Assembly (NCBI GenBank): GCA_021825365.1
Contig: JAKAHR010000012.1
Coordinates: forward strand, 27,217 to 91,216
Reading direction: 5' to 3'
From: Nitrospirota bacterium
GTDB lineage: Bacteria; Nitrospirota; Thermodesulfovibrionia; Thermodesulfovibrionales; UBA6898
DNA length: 64,000 bases
Translations under genes and position numbers: made by a program
The notes under the pieces: generated by a model
The model's input: the letters and a program-made list of their open reading frames with translations, nothing else
What the model was told of the DNA's origin: nothing
Database searches by the model: none
Shown here: piece by piece, positions 31,566-39,975 of the stretch
Position numbering within the stretch: the stretch's first letter is position 1
Layout of the letters: every line of letters begins with the position of its first letter

Positions 31566-34500
31566 TCAGCCTTCCTTCTGCTTCCCGTCCGGAAGATCAT
31601 CCGGCGGGTCCGGCTGCGCTGGAACCGGTTCACCTGATGGTGATTCGTCCTTCTTCGTCCCGAAACGCTCGCTCATCCGGTCAAAGAGGTAGAACAGAAG
31701 CGGCACATAGAGCATCGCCAGGGTCGTCTCGCCGATCATGCCTCCGATTATCCCGGTCCCTATCGAATGGCGCGCATTGGCGCCCGCCCCCATCGCGACC
31801 GCAAGCGGAAGGCAGCCGAACGCGAAGGCCAGAGAGGTCATGATGATCGGCCGCAGCCTCTGCTCGCCCGCCTCGATCGTCGCCTCCATAATAGATTTCC
31901 CCTGCCTGCGCAGTTCGACCGCAAAGGAGACCCTCAGGATCGCGTTCTTCGCCCCCAGGCCGATGAGGACGAGCAGCCCTATCTGGAAGTAGACATCATT
32001 CTCAAGCCCCCTCAGCCAGTTGGCGGTCAGCGCGCCCAGGACGCCGAAGGGCACCGCCATCATCACCGAGCCGGGCAGGGTCCAGGACTCATACTGGGCG
32101 GCGAGGACGAGGAATACGATGACAAGCCCGAAGACAAAGGCTATGGCGGAGGTGCCCCCTGCCTTCTTTTCCTCGAAGGCGAGACCGGACCACCCGAAGG
32201 TGTAGCCGTGCGGCAGGACGTCATGCGCCACCTCCTCCATCGCAGCTAGCGCCTGACCCGAGCTGAATCCCGGGGCAGCGCTGCCGTTGACCTTTGCTGC
32301 GGGGAAGCCGTTGAAATGGGGCAGCAGGTCGGGGCCGGTCACCCACCGGGTCGTGACGATCGACGAAAGCGGCACCATCTCCCCCTGGCTTGAGCGCGTA
32401 TAGAGGCGCGTCAGGTCGCCAGGGTCCTGACGGTATTTCGGCTCGGATTGGAGAATGACCCACCACACCCTGCTGAACTCGTTGTACTGGCTTACCGTCA
32501 GTGACCCGAACTGCGCCTGAATGGCGCTGTAGACGTCCTGCACCGGGACCCCGAGGAGGTTCGCCTTGTCGCGGTCCACATCCGCGCTGAGCTGTCTCGT
32601 CCTGGCCCGAAAGGTAGTGCTCAGGCCAACAAGCTCCGGCCGGCCGGCCGCCTTTGTGAGGAATTGCCTGGTGATCTCCTCCAGCTTCGCAGGCTCTCCC
32701 GCGGCCGTATCCTGGATCCAGAACTCGAACCCGCCGGTGGTGCCGATGCCGGGGATCGCGGGCGGGGCTATTGGGATGACCAGCCCTTCCCTGATTTCAC
32801 GCGCCTCCCTGTTGAGGCCCATCAGAATGGAGCGCGCGTTTTCGGCACGGGCCTTCTTCACGGATGAATACCGCTCCTCAAAGGGCTTGAGCGTCACGAA
32901 GAAGCTCCCGGCATTTGTCTTGAAGCCGCTGTCCAGGAGACTATAGCCGGCGAACTGCGTGCGGTTCTCAACGCCCGGCAGCTTTGCGAAGATCCCGTCC
33001 ACGCGCTTCGTCACCGCCTTCGTCCGGTCCAGGCTGGCCGCATCCGGCATGATGATCATCGCCATGACGTACCCCTGGTCCTCGTTCGGCACAAAACTTG
33101 TCGGAAGTATCGTAAAGAGGTGCACGATCGACCATACCAGCGCCGCAAGCACCACAAAGGCGATGATCATCCGGTTTATCACCATCGTCACCGCATTTCC
33201 GAACGATCGGGTGATACCGTCGACCCCGCGGTTAAACCAGGCGAAGAAACCCCGGGTGGGGGGCGTGGTGTGTCGCAGCAGGACCCCGCACATCGCGGGC
33301 GTGAGGGTGAGGGCTATGAAGCCGGATACGGCGACCGAAATAACGATCGTTATCGCGAACTGTTTATACAGCTGGCCGGTCGTTCCCGGCAGGAAGGCCG
33401 CAGGGATGAAGACGGACGCCATGACGAGAACGACCGCAACGAGAGAGCCGGATATCTCTCCCATCGCCTTTATCGTCGCCTCTTTCGGCGACAGATGGAA
33501 CCTCGCCATATTCCGCTCGACGTTCTCGACAACGACGATCGCATCGTCCACGACCATGCCGATGGCCAACACCAGCCCGAAGAGGGTGAGAAGATTGATC
33601 GAGAAGCCGAGCGCCAGCATGCCGCTAAAGGTACTGATGAGGGCGACGACGATAGCCACGACGCAGATGATCGTGGTGCGGAAACTCTGCAGGAACAGGA
33701 AGACGACGAGCACGACCAGGACGATCGCCTCAAAGAGCGTCTTTTTGACCTCGTCTATCGACAGCCGCACAAAATCGTTTGTGTCGAGCGAGACGACGTA
33801 GTCGATCCCCTCCGGAAAACGGGACTTCATATCCGCAAGGGTCTTGCGGACCGCCTTCGAGACCGCCAGCCCGTTGGCGCCCGGCTGCTGGTAGACGGCG
33901 ATGAAGGTCGCGGGGATGCCATCCAGGCTTGCATCGAGTATATACTGCCTGAGGCCGACCTCTGCGCGCGCGACGTCCTTCAGCCTCACGATCGCGCTGC
34001 TGTCCTGGCTGGCGCGCAGGATAATGTCTTCGTACTGTGCCGGCTGGGTAAAAGGCCTCTGCGTGACGACCGGGAAGGTCTGCTGCACCGGCCCTGCGGT
34101 CGGCTGCTGGCCGATCTGCCCCGCCCCGTACAGGGCGTTCTGTTTCGTGACCGCCTGCTGGATGTCGCTGGTGGTGATCCCCAGGGAGGTCATCCTGTCG
34201 GGGTTCATCCAGATGCGCATCGCCTGGTCCGGCACGCCCATGATCTGGGCCTGTCCGGCGCCGGGCACGCGCTTGAGCGCGTCGAGGACATAGACATTCG
34301 CATAGTTGGCGACATATTCGCTGCTGTAGCGCTCCGCCTTTGAGAAGACGCCGATCAGCATCATGATCGACGAGGCCTTCTTCTGCACCGAGACACCCTG
34401 TTGCGTTACCGCCTGAGGCAGTTGGGGGAGCGCAAGATTCACCCGGTTCTGCACCTGCACCTGCGCGATGTCCGGGTCGGTGTTGAGGGTGAAATAGACG

Positions 34501-34775
34501 GTGAGGCTCAACTGCCCGTTGGAGGAGCTCGTCGACGACATGTATAGCATGTTGTCGACCCCGTTGATCTGGGCCTCGATCGGCGCGGCGACGGAGTCTG
34601 CCAGCGTTTGTGAATCGGCCCCGGGGTATGTGGCCGAGACCGTCACCTGCACCGGCGTGATGGTGGGGTACTGCTCGACAGGCAGGCCGGCCATGGCGAC
34701 GAGGCCCGCAAGACAGATGATCGTTGCGATCACCGTCGCAAAGATCGGCCTTTCGATAAAGAATTTGGAGAACAT
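31566..34775 (-). CDS. RND multidrug efflux permease, HAE1/AcrB type
   Basis: A 1069-aa inner-membrane proton/drug antiporter, usual length for AcrB/MexB. Visible landmarks are the N-terminal helix with MAGLPVEQYPTITPVQV, the porter domain, the proton-relay acidic pair in GMVVDDAIVVVENVERN (helix 4) and the Lys in GLGAKNAIL (helix 10). The C-terminal tail is cytoplasmic and acidic/Pro-rich. It lies between the adaptor (12 bp upstream) and the channel gene. Likely exports hydrophobic drugs, bile-like amphiphiles or metabolites; the substrate range cannot be read. Confidence 0.96.
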   Translation of the reverse strand: MFSKFFIERPIFATVIATIICLAGLVAMAGLPVEQYPTITPVQVTVSATYPGADSQTLADSVAAPIEAQINGVDNMLYMSSTSSSNGQLSLTVYFTLNTDPDIAQVQVQNRVNLALPQLPQAVTQQGVSVQKKASSIMMLIGVFSKAERYSSEYVANYANVYVLDALKRVPGAGQAQIMGVPDQAMRIWMNPDRMTSLGITTSDIQQAVTKQNALYGAGQIGQQPTAGPVQQTFPVVTQRPFTQPAQYEDIILRASQDSSAIVRLKDVARAEVGLRQYILDASLDGIPATFIAVYQQPGANGLAVSKAVRKTLADMKSRFPEGIDYVVSLDTNDFVRLSIDEVKKTLFEAIVLVVLVVFLFLQSFRTTIICVVAIVVALISTFSGMLALGFSINLLTLFGLVLAIGMVVDDAIVVVENVERNMARFHLSPKEATIKAMGEISGSLVAVVLVMASVFIPAAFLPGTTGQLYKQFAITIVISVAVSGFIALTLTPAMCGVLLRHTTPPTRGFFAWFNRGVDGITRSFGNAVTMVINRMIIAFVVLAALVWSIVHLFTILPTSFVPNEDQGYVMAMIIMPDAASLDRTKAVTKRVDGIFAKLPGVENRTQFAGYSLLDSGFKTNAGSFFVTLKPFEERYSSVKKARAENARSILMGLNREAREIREGLVIPIAPPAIPGIGTTGGFEFWIQDTAAGEPAKLEEITRQFLTKAAGRPELVGLSTTFRARTRQLSADVDRDKANLLGVPVQDVYSAIQAQFGSLTVSQYNEFSRVWWVILQSEPKYRQDPGDLTRLYTRSSQGEMVPLSSIVTTRWVTGPDLLPHFNGFPAAKVNGSAAPGFSSGQALAAMEEVAHDVLPHGYTFGWSGLAFEEKKAGGTSAIAFVFGLVIVFLVLAAQYESWTLPGSVMMAVPFGVLGALTANWLRGLENDVYFQIGLLVLIGLGAKNAILRVSFAVELRRQGKSIMEATIEAGEQRLRPIIMTSLAFAFGCLPLAVAMGAGANARHSIGTGIIGGMIGETTLAMLYVPLLFYLFDRMSERFGTKKDESPSGEPVPAQPDPPDDLPDGKQKEG

Positions 34776-34787
34776 CGCCCCGGATTC

Positions 34788-36002
34788 CTATCTCGCGGCC
34801 CTGTCGTCAGCGGCCTTCGACACGGCACCCGCCGGCTCTGCCGCAGCCCCGGCTTCACGCGGTTTCACCGTCACCGTCATACCGGGCCGGAGGGTGAGTC
34901 CCCCATCGACGACTATCTGCTCACCAGCCTCAATGCCCTCGGATATGAACCAGTCGTCTCCATGCCATTGGCCGACCACGACCGGCCGCTGCTCCGCTTT
35001 GCCGTCCTTTCCAATGACCCAGACGAAGTGCCCCTTTGATCCCTGTTGCACCGCCCGCTGGGGCAGCAGGATCGCCTTCGGCCGTATCGCCCCCTTCAGC
35101 CTGACGCGTACATACTGGTTCGGGTGCAGAACACCCTTCGGGTTCTCGACAGTCGCGCGGAGGAGGAAGGTGCCGGTCTGCGCGCTATAGGACGGCTCGG
35201 CAAACGTTATCCGGCCCGTATACGGGTAGAGGGAGCCGTCTACGAGGATGACCTCGATCTCGTAGTTTTGACCACCGGGCGCCCGCAGCAGGCCGCGACC
35301 AAGCTGGTCCCGGTAGCTCTGCATCTCATTTTCGGAGAGGCTGAAATTGACCCAGATCGGCGAGAGCACCGCAACCGTGGTGAGGAGGCTGTTCTGGGTG
35401 CTGATATAGGTGCCGTCGGTCTGGAGGGCGGCACTGCTGATGCCGTTCACCGGCGACGTGATGGTCGTGTAGGAAAGATTCAGCCTCGCTGTTTCGACCT
35501 GCGCCTTCGCCTGCTCAACGTCCGCGGCCGCGGACTGGTAGCGGCCGGTCGCATCGTCGAGGTCCTTCTGCGAAAGAGCATTCTGCTCGGTAAGCGGCTT
35601 GGTGCGCTCCAGGTTCAGACGGGCGGTTTCAAGCGCGGCCTCCTGCTTGGCAAGGGCCGCCCTGGCCTGGTCGAGCTGGACCCGGAAGGGTTTGGCGTCC
35701 ATCTGGAAAAGCACCTGCCCTTCCCTCACCGCCGACCCCTCGGTGTACATGCGCCTGTCGAGGAAGCCGCTCACCCGCGCCTGTATGTTGACGAGATGGG
35801 AACTCTGCGTCTGAGCGACGTATTCGAAGGCGACCGGTACATCCCTTCGCACCGCCTCCATCACCGAGACAACGGGGGGGGCGGGAGCCGGTGCCTTCTT
35901 ATCTCCCCTGCACGCCGGAAGGACAAGGCCGGCCGCAATAATTGTTACCGCTATAAGAACATCCTCACGCCATGAAAGATACCGTGCTCGTCTCTGCTCC
36001 AT
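34788..36002 (-). CDS. RND efflux periplasmic adaptor (AcrA/MexA family)
   Basis: A 404-aa membrane-fusion protein. The N-terminal lipobox is LVLPAC (Cys about residue 31). The order barrel-sandwich (VQARVSGFL-like NIQARVSGFLDRR), alpha-hairpin (about residues 100-165, LNLERTKPL), second half-lipoyl (SPVNGISS) and beta-barrel (FSLSENEMQSYRDQ) is that of HlyD/AcrA proteins. It joins the permease to the outer-membrane channel. First gene of the operon, preceded by a predicted promoter at 36047-36074; no local repressor gene is present. Confidence 0.94.
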   Translation of the reverse strand: MEQRRARYLSWREDVLIAVTIIAAGLVLPACRGDKKAPAPAPPVVSVMEAVRRDVPVAFEYVAQTQSSHLVNIQARVSGFLDRRMYTEGSAVREGQVLFQMDAKPFRVQLDQARAALAKQEAALETARLNLERTKPLTEQNALSQKDLDDATGRYQSAAADVEQAKAQVETARLNLSYTTITSPVNGISSAALQTDGTYISTQNSLLTTVAVLSPIWVNFSLSENEMQSYRDQLGRGLLRAPGGQNYEIEVILVDGSLYPYTGRITFAEPSYSAQTGTFLLRATVENPKGVLHPNQYVRVRLKGAIRPKAILLPQRAVQQGSKGHFVWVIGKDGKAEQRPVVVGQWHGDDWFISEGIEAGEQIVVDGGLTLRPGMTVTVKPREAGAAAEPAGAVSKAADDRAAR

Positions 36003-36046
36003 CGGCAGGTCCCCTCTTTCAAAGCGCCTGTGTTCCCCTTAAAAAA

Positions 36047-36074
36047 AGCGTATCATCTTTAGACAGTAATGCAA
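36047..36074 (-). promoter_or_regulatory. Predicted promoter of the RND efflux operon
   Basis: On the minus strand TTGCAT (36074-36069) and TACGCT (36052-36047) are 16 bp apart, with a TG one base before the -10 (extended -10). Confidence 0.4.
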
Positions 36075-36132
36075 TCGATTTTTGGAAGAGCCGGTACTCT
36101 GCCCGGTTATGTCTTCTGAAATAGAGTAAGAT

Positions 36133-37470
36133 TCAGAATCCCGGCGCACCCGTCGGCGCCAGGTCCCAGTACGTGACAGAGCCTTCGTGCCACTTGACGA
36201 ACCGTGCATTTCCATCCTGTGAGACAACGACAACAAGTGCATCATGCACCTCGCGGCAGAGTCGATAAGCGGCACGGTGGCGGGTGCCGACCTCTTCGAT
36301 CAGTTCCTGTCGCGTGAGCCGCCCTTCTGCATCGAGGGCATGGGTAATGGCTTCACCTTCGTCATCTTCTCCGGTAATCACTCCGCCGAAGCCGAGGAGG
36401 TCCTGACGCTTGGTCATGACCACGGCCCCGTCAACGGCGGAAAGCGCGGCGATGAAATGGGCAAGGTCGAAAATCGCCTCATCGAGGAGCGCGATCTCCT
36501 CGCTCCGGCTGGTAACGTATTCCTGCCAGCCGACCACCTTCGCGGAGTTGTCCGACTCTCCGTGGAGTTCGGCAAAGGTGTTCATGATCCTCAGGATGAG
36601 GGTGCGAAACCGCTGCCGCGGCTCTTCTTCACGGAACTGGTACTTGAGGGAAATGTGGCGGTCCGTATCGGCCGGCAGATAGACCAGCATCCCGCCGTGT
36701 CGGGAGTCCCGGATCAGGCTGACGATGCGGCGCGCAACCTGCTGGGCGATAAATCTGCCGAATTTCGGGTCAAGGGTCGCCCAGGGTTTCTTCGCCCGGC
36801 TGCGGGCGGCCTCGTGCATCTCCCAAATCTCGGAGCGCGTTGAGGCGAAGCTCTCGGCAAACCATGGCGCAGAGAAGATGTCGAGCGCCGGGCAGCCGAT
36901 CTGCCCGCCGTTCAGGGAGGCGACCATCTCCGGGCCTATGCTCACGGAGATACGGCCGGGGCCTATTACATGGATAACGGGAGACCAGGGAAGCGGGGGA
37001 ATGGTCTTCGTGCCGCCGGTAATCGGCTGCATCCAGCGGGTTCCCGAGTGGACCATGCCCCAGATCTGCGCTTCCCCCTTATGATCGAGGGCGACGCCGA
37101 TCAGTGCCCGGTAAAAATCAGCCGCCGGAGCAAGACGGCACAGTTCGTGTTCGGTGAAGGGCCGTGTACCGGAGAATTGAAGCCGGTGCAGTCCGATGGG
37201 AGGGCCTTCGTCAGGAAGAAAGAGGCGATGGTCGCGGAGGATGAGCCGAAACATTACCGGCCGTTCTTCCTCCCTCATCAGGCTCGCCTGATAGCAGGTC
37301 GAGATCAGGTTCTCCAGTATGCTCCGATCGGGCAACCCGGCAGAAGGATCGATCCCGATCGAGACGAGTCGCTCCCTGAAAAGCGGATCTTTCCATCTTT
37401 CGAGGATGAAGGAGACAAGCTCCCGTGGATATGCATGAAGACAAACCTGCTCGAAATTCTCTTTGGACAT
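36133..37470 (-). CDS. Diadenylate-cyclase (DAC) domain protein with a large N-terminal sensor region
   Basis: A 445-aa soluble protein. The C-terminal ~120 residues carry both DisA_N/DAC signatures: DGA (about 347-349, in AVDGAVVMTKR) and RHR (about 397-399, in VGTRHRAAYRL), the residues that bind ATP to form c-di-AMP. The N-terminal 300 residues are unlike DisA, CdaA or CdaS, have no membrane helix, and fit the DACNV-type predicted sensor architecture. The start is ATG 37470 after AGGAAGAATAGCA. It lies upstream of the efflux operon on the same strand but with a promoter between. Activity is predicted from motifs only. Confidence 0.85.
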   Translation of the reverse strand: MSKENFEQVCLHAYPRELVSFILERWKDPLFRERLVSIGIDPSAGLPDRSILENLISTCYQASLMREEERPVMFRLILRDHRLFLPDEGPPIGLHRLQFSGTRPFTEHELCRLAPAADFYRALIGVALDHKGEAQIWGMVHSGTRWMQPITGGTKTIPPLPWSPVIHVIGPGRISVSIGPEMVASLNGGQIGCPALDIFSAPWFAESFASTRSEIWEMHEAARSRAKKPWATLDPKFGRFIAQQVARRIVSLIRDSRHGGMLVYLPADTDRHISLKYQFREEEPRQRFRTLILRIMNTFAELHGESDNSAKVVGWQEYVTSRSEEIALLDEAIFDLAHFIAALSAVDGAVVMTKRQDLLGFGGVITGEDDEGEAITHALDAEGRLTRQELIEEVGTRHRAAYRLCREVHDALVVVVSQDGNARFVKWHEGSVTYWDLAPTGAPGF

Positions 37471-37626
37471 TGCTATTCTTCCTGCCCCTGAAGGATGATG
37501 CACACCTTGCCTGCATCCTCTCTTCCGTCCATTCGGCGCTTCGGACCTAAAGGAGATCTGTAAGGACATCTTTCATTCATACCTGGATTATATCGTCATC
37601 CCCGCTCTCCGTATAGGGCGCTCTCT

Positions 37627-37651
37627 CCGTCCTTCCTTATTGGAAGGACGG
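37627..37651. repeat. Perfect 10-bp inverted repeat between divergent genes
   Basis: CCGTCCTTCC (37627-37636), TTATT loop, GGAAGGACGG (37642-37651), in the 293-bp gap between the DAC gene and the ferredoxin/AOR operon. There is no T tract. It may be an operator for either gene or an RNA hairpin. I see no gene or other convincing feature in the rest of the gap. Confidence 0.5.
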
Positions 37652-37763
37652 CCGGATGTTTCTTGTAGACATGCATCGCATAGAGCGATATAGTGATTGC
37701 AGGACCGTACAAACCGACGGAACACCTCGGGGAACACGCAAAAATCCAGGCAGGGGGCGACAC

Positions 37764-38192
37764 GTGAAGATCCTTTCTCCCAGCAGGATGGAACGATGCA
37801 TCGGCTGCCACTCCTGCTCCCTTGCCTGCGCCCGCCTCGTCCACAAGCTTCTTTCCTGGGACGCCGCGGGGATCCGCATCATGTCCTCAGGCGGGCTTTC
37901 AAGCGGTTTTGAGGCAAGGACCTGCCTAGCCTGTGACCCTGCTCCCTGCGTCGACGCCTGTCCCACGGGCGCGTATTCCCAGCGCAGGGGCGGAGGAGTG
38001 ATAACGAGGATGAAGCTCTGCATCCGCTGCGGGAAATGCGCCCCGGCCTGTCCTGTTGATGCGATCTATCTCGACACCTCGGGACAGCCCTTCGTCTGCA
38101 TCCACTGCGGAAGATGCGTGCCCTTCTGTCCGCACCAGTGTCTCGAGACGATCGATGCCGCCCAGGGGCATCATCCGGGGGTTGCCGAATGA
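37764..38192 (+). CDS. Polyferredoxin subunit of an aldehyde oxidoreductase (AorA-like)
   Basis: A 142-aa electron-transfer protein. Four Cys clusters are visible: CIGCHSCSLAC, CLACDPAPCVDAC, CIRCGKCAPAC and CIHCGRCVPFC, predicting up to four [4Fe-4S] centres. The GTG at 37764 behind CAGGGGGCGACAC is chosen; the longer frame from 37656 has no site and no Cys motif in its extra part. Its stop overlaps the AOR start by 4 bp (ATGA), so the two subunits are coupled. It should carry electrons from AOR to ferredoxin, NAD or a quinone. Confidence 0.85.
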   Translation: MKILSPSRMERCIGCHSCSLACARLVHKLLSWDAAGIRIMSSGGLSSGFEARTCLACDPAPCVDACPTGAYSQRRGGGVITRMKLCIRCGKCAPACPVDAIYLDTSGQPFVCIHCGRCVPFCPHQCLETIDAAQGHHPGVAE

Positions 38193-39937
38193 TCAGGGAA
38201 CATTTCAGAGTGATGGTCGTCGATCTCGCGGCGGGGAGCGGGAATCCCGTAGACCTCGAAGGAAGGGATACTCTGGCAGGCGGAAGCGGTCTGGCTGCGG
38301 AACTCTTCTCGCGATACGGCAAACCCGGCGGGCGATGGGATGATCAGGATCAGCCGCTGATATTCGCGATCGGTCCCCTGACCGGCTACTTTCCACTCAT
38401 GAGCAAGACGGTCTGTTCCTTTAAATCGCCCTATCACAACCAATATACCGAAAGCCACGGGGGCGGACGCTCCGCGCTCTGCCTGCGCTTTGCCGATCTC
38501 GACGCGCTGGTGATCACCGGAAAGGCGAAGCGGCCCTCCTGCCTTACGGTCGGTTCCCGCCATCTCGAACTCAAAGACATCAGCTACCTGTGGGGCGCTG
38601 ATGTGTATGCCACCGGGAAGATGCTCCGCCGCGCGGAAAAAGGTTCAGGGCACCGGAGCATTCTCCGCATCGGCCCTGCCGGGGAGAGCGGCTCCGCGAT
38701 GGCCTGCATAAACGTCGATTCCTACCGGCATTTCGGAAGGCTCGGCGGAGGCTGCGTCATGGGCAGCAAGAACCTCAAGGCGATCGTGATCCATGGTGAC
38801 GCCGTGTTGCCCCTTCCCGAAAACAGGGAATACCCGGCTGTTTTCGATGAGGTATATAAGAAGCTCACCGCAACCGATATGATGAGCAAATACCACAACC
38901 TCGGCACGCCGGTGAACATGGCGGTGCTCAATGAGATCAAGTCCCTCCCTGTCAGAAATCTTCAAAAGACGAGCGATCCCGCGATAGAGGGCATTACCGG
39001 AGAGACCTTCGCCAGGGACGCCCTGCTGAGGAATGCGGCATGCTCGGGCTGCCCCATCGGCTGTATTCACATCGGCTTTGTACGTGAAAAGTTCATGGAA
39101 GAAAACCAGTATCTGTACCGGCAGGTGTCCTATGATCATGAGCCGATCTTCGCCGCCGGGGCGATGCTCGGGGTGAACGACTGCTTTGCCGTGCTGTCGC
39201 TCCTGGATGCAGCGGAGAAGATGGGTATCGACGTGATGTCCTGCGGCGTCGCCCTGGCCTGGGCGACGGAGGCGTCCGAGAAGGGACTTCTTTCAGAGAA
39301 GGAGACGATCATTCCCCTGAGATTCGGAGACCCGGCCTCCTACAAAGAGGCGATCCGTCATCTGTCCGTCGGGACGACTGACTTTTACCGGCTGCTTGGA
39401 CAGGGCGCGCTGAAGGCCGCGGCCCGCTACGGCGGGGCCGAGTTCGCCTGCGTGCTGGGACAGGAGATGGCCGGGTATGCCACGGGCGAGGTATTCTTCA
39501 CCTCGCAGGCGCTCGGCTTCAGGCATTCGCATCTCGATTCAGCAGGATACTCCTATGACCAGAAACACAAGGCAAAGGATGTGAAAGAGGCGGTCGATTT
39601 CCTCCTGGAGGACGAACGCGGCAGGGCATTCCTGACCTCGATGGTCTCCTGCCTTTTTGCCCGGAACGTCTATACGGATGAACTGCTCGGCCAATGCCTG
39701 ACCGCGGTGGGGTACGGCGCTCTCGCAAGCAGCATGAAAGGCGTGTCGCTTCATATACAGAAACTCCGCTGGAAGGCGCGCATGGCAACCGGCTTCGACC
39801 CCGACGGCGTCACCGTGCCGAAACGCTTTACCGAGGTCGTGACGGAGAGCGGTCCGGTCGATGCCTCGTATCTTGAGGAACTGAAGAACGAGTATGCAGG
39901 GCGCATCCGTCAATTGGCAACCGACGCGGGGCAGTAA
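38189..39937 (+). CDS. aor: Aldehyde ferredoxin oxidoreductase (tungsten AOR family), catalytic subunit
   Basis: A 582-aa tungstopterin enzyme family member that oxidises aldehydes to acids, or reduces acids with low-potential electrons. The N-terminal domain shows HGGGRSALCLRFADLDALVI-type and GRLGGGCVMGSKNLKAI pterin-binding segments. The [4Fe-4S] ligands begin at ACSGCPIGC (about residue 285). The ATG at 38189 is set by the overlap with the ferredoxin gene. It is upstream of the glycogen/glycolysis block by 38 bp, so read-through is possible. AOR family is clear; tungsten (not molybdenum) and the aldehyde used are inferred. Confidence 0.9.
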   Translation: MIREHFRVMVVDLAAGSGNPVDLEGRDTLAGGSGLAAELFSRYGKPGGRWDDQDQPLIFAIGPLTGYFPLMSKTVCSFKSPYHNQYTESHGGGRSALCLRFADLDALVITGKAKRPSCLTVGSRHLELKDISYLWGADVYATGKMLRRAEKGSGHRSILRIGPAGESGSAMACINVDSYRHFGRLGGGCVMGSKNLKAIVIHGDAVLPLPENREYPAVFDEVYKKLTATDMMSKYHNLGTPVNMAVLNEIKSLPVRNLQKTSDPAIEGITGETFARDALLRNAACSGCPIGCIHIGFVREKFMEENQYLYRQVSYDHEPIFAAGAMLGVNDCFAVLSLLDAAEKMGIDVMSCGVALAWATEASEKGLLSEKETIIPLRFGDPASYKEAIRHLSVGTTDFYRLLGQGALKAAARYGGAEFACVLGQEMAGYATGEVFFTSQALGFRHSHLDSAGYSYDQKHKAKDVKEAVDFLLEDERGRAFLTSMVSCLFARNVYTDELLGQCLTAVGYGALASSMKGVSLHIQKLRWKARMATGFDPDGVTVPKRFTEVVTESGPVDASYLEELKNEYAGRIRQLATDAGQ

Positions 39938-39975
39938 CGGCGAACACCGGATTCTCACCGTCAGGAGAAGATGAC

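Noticed and set aside
33120..34343. A 407-codon frame opposite the RND permease
   Set aside because: Highly charged Arg/Asp/His shadow of a G+C-rich real gene.
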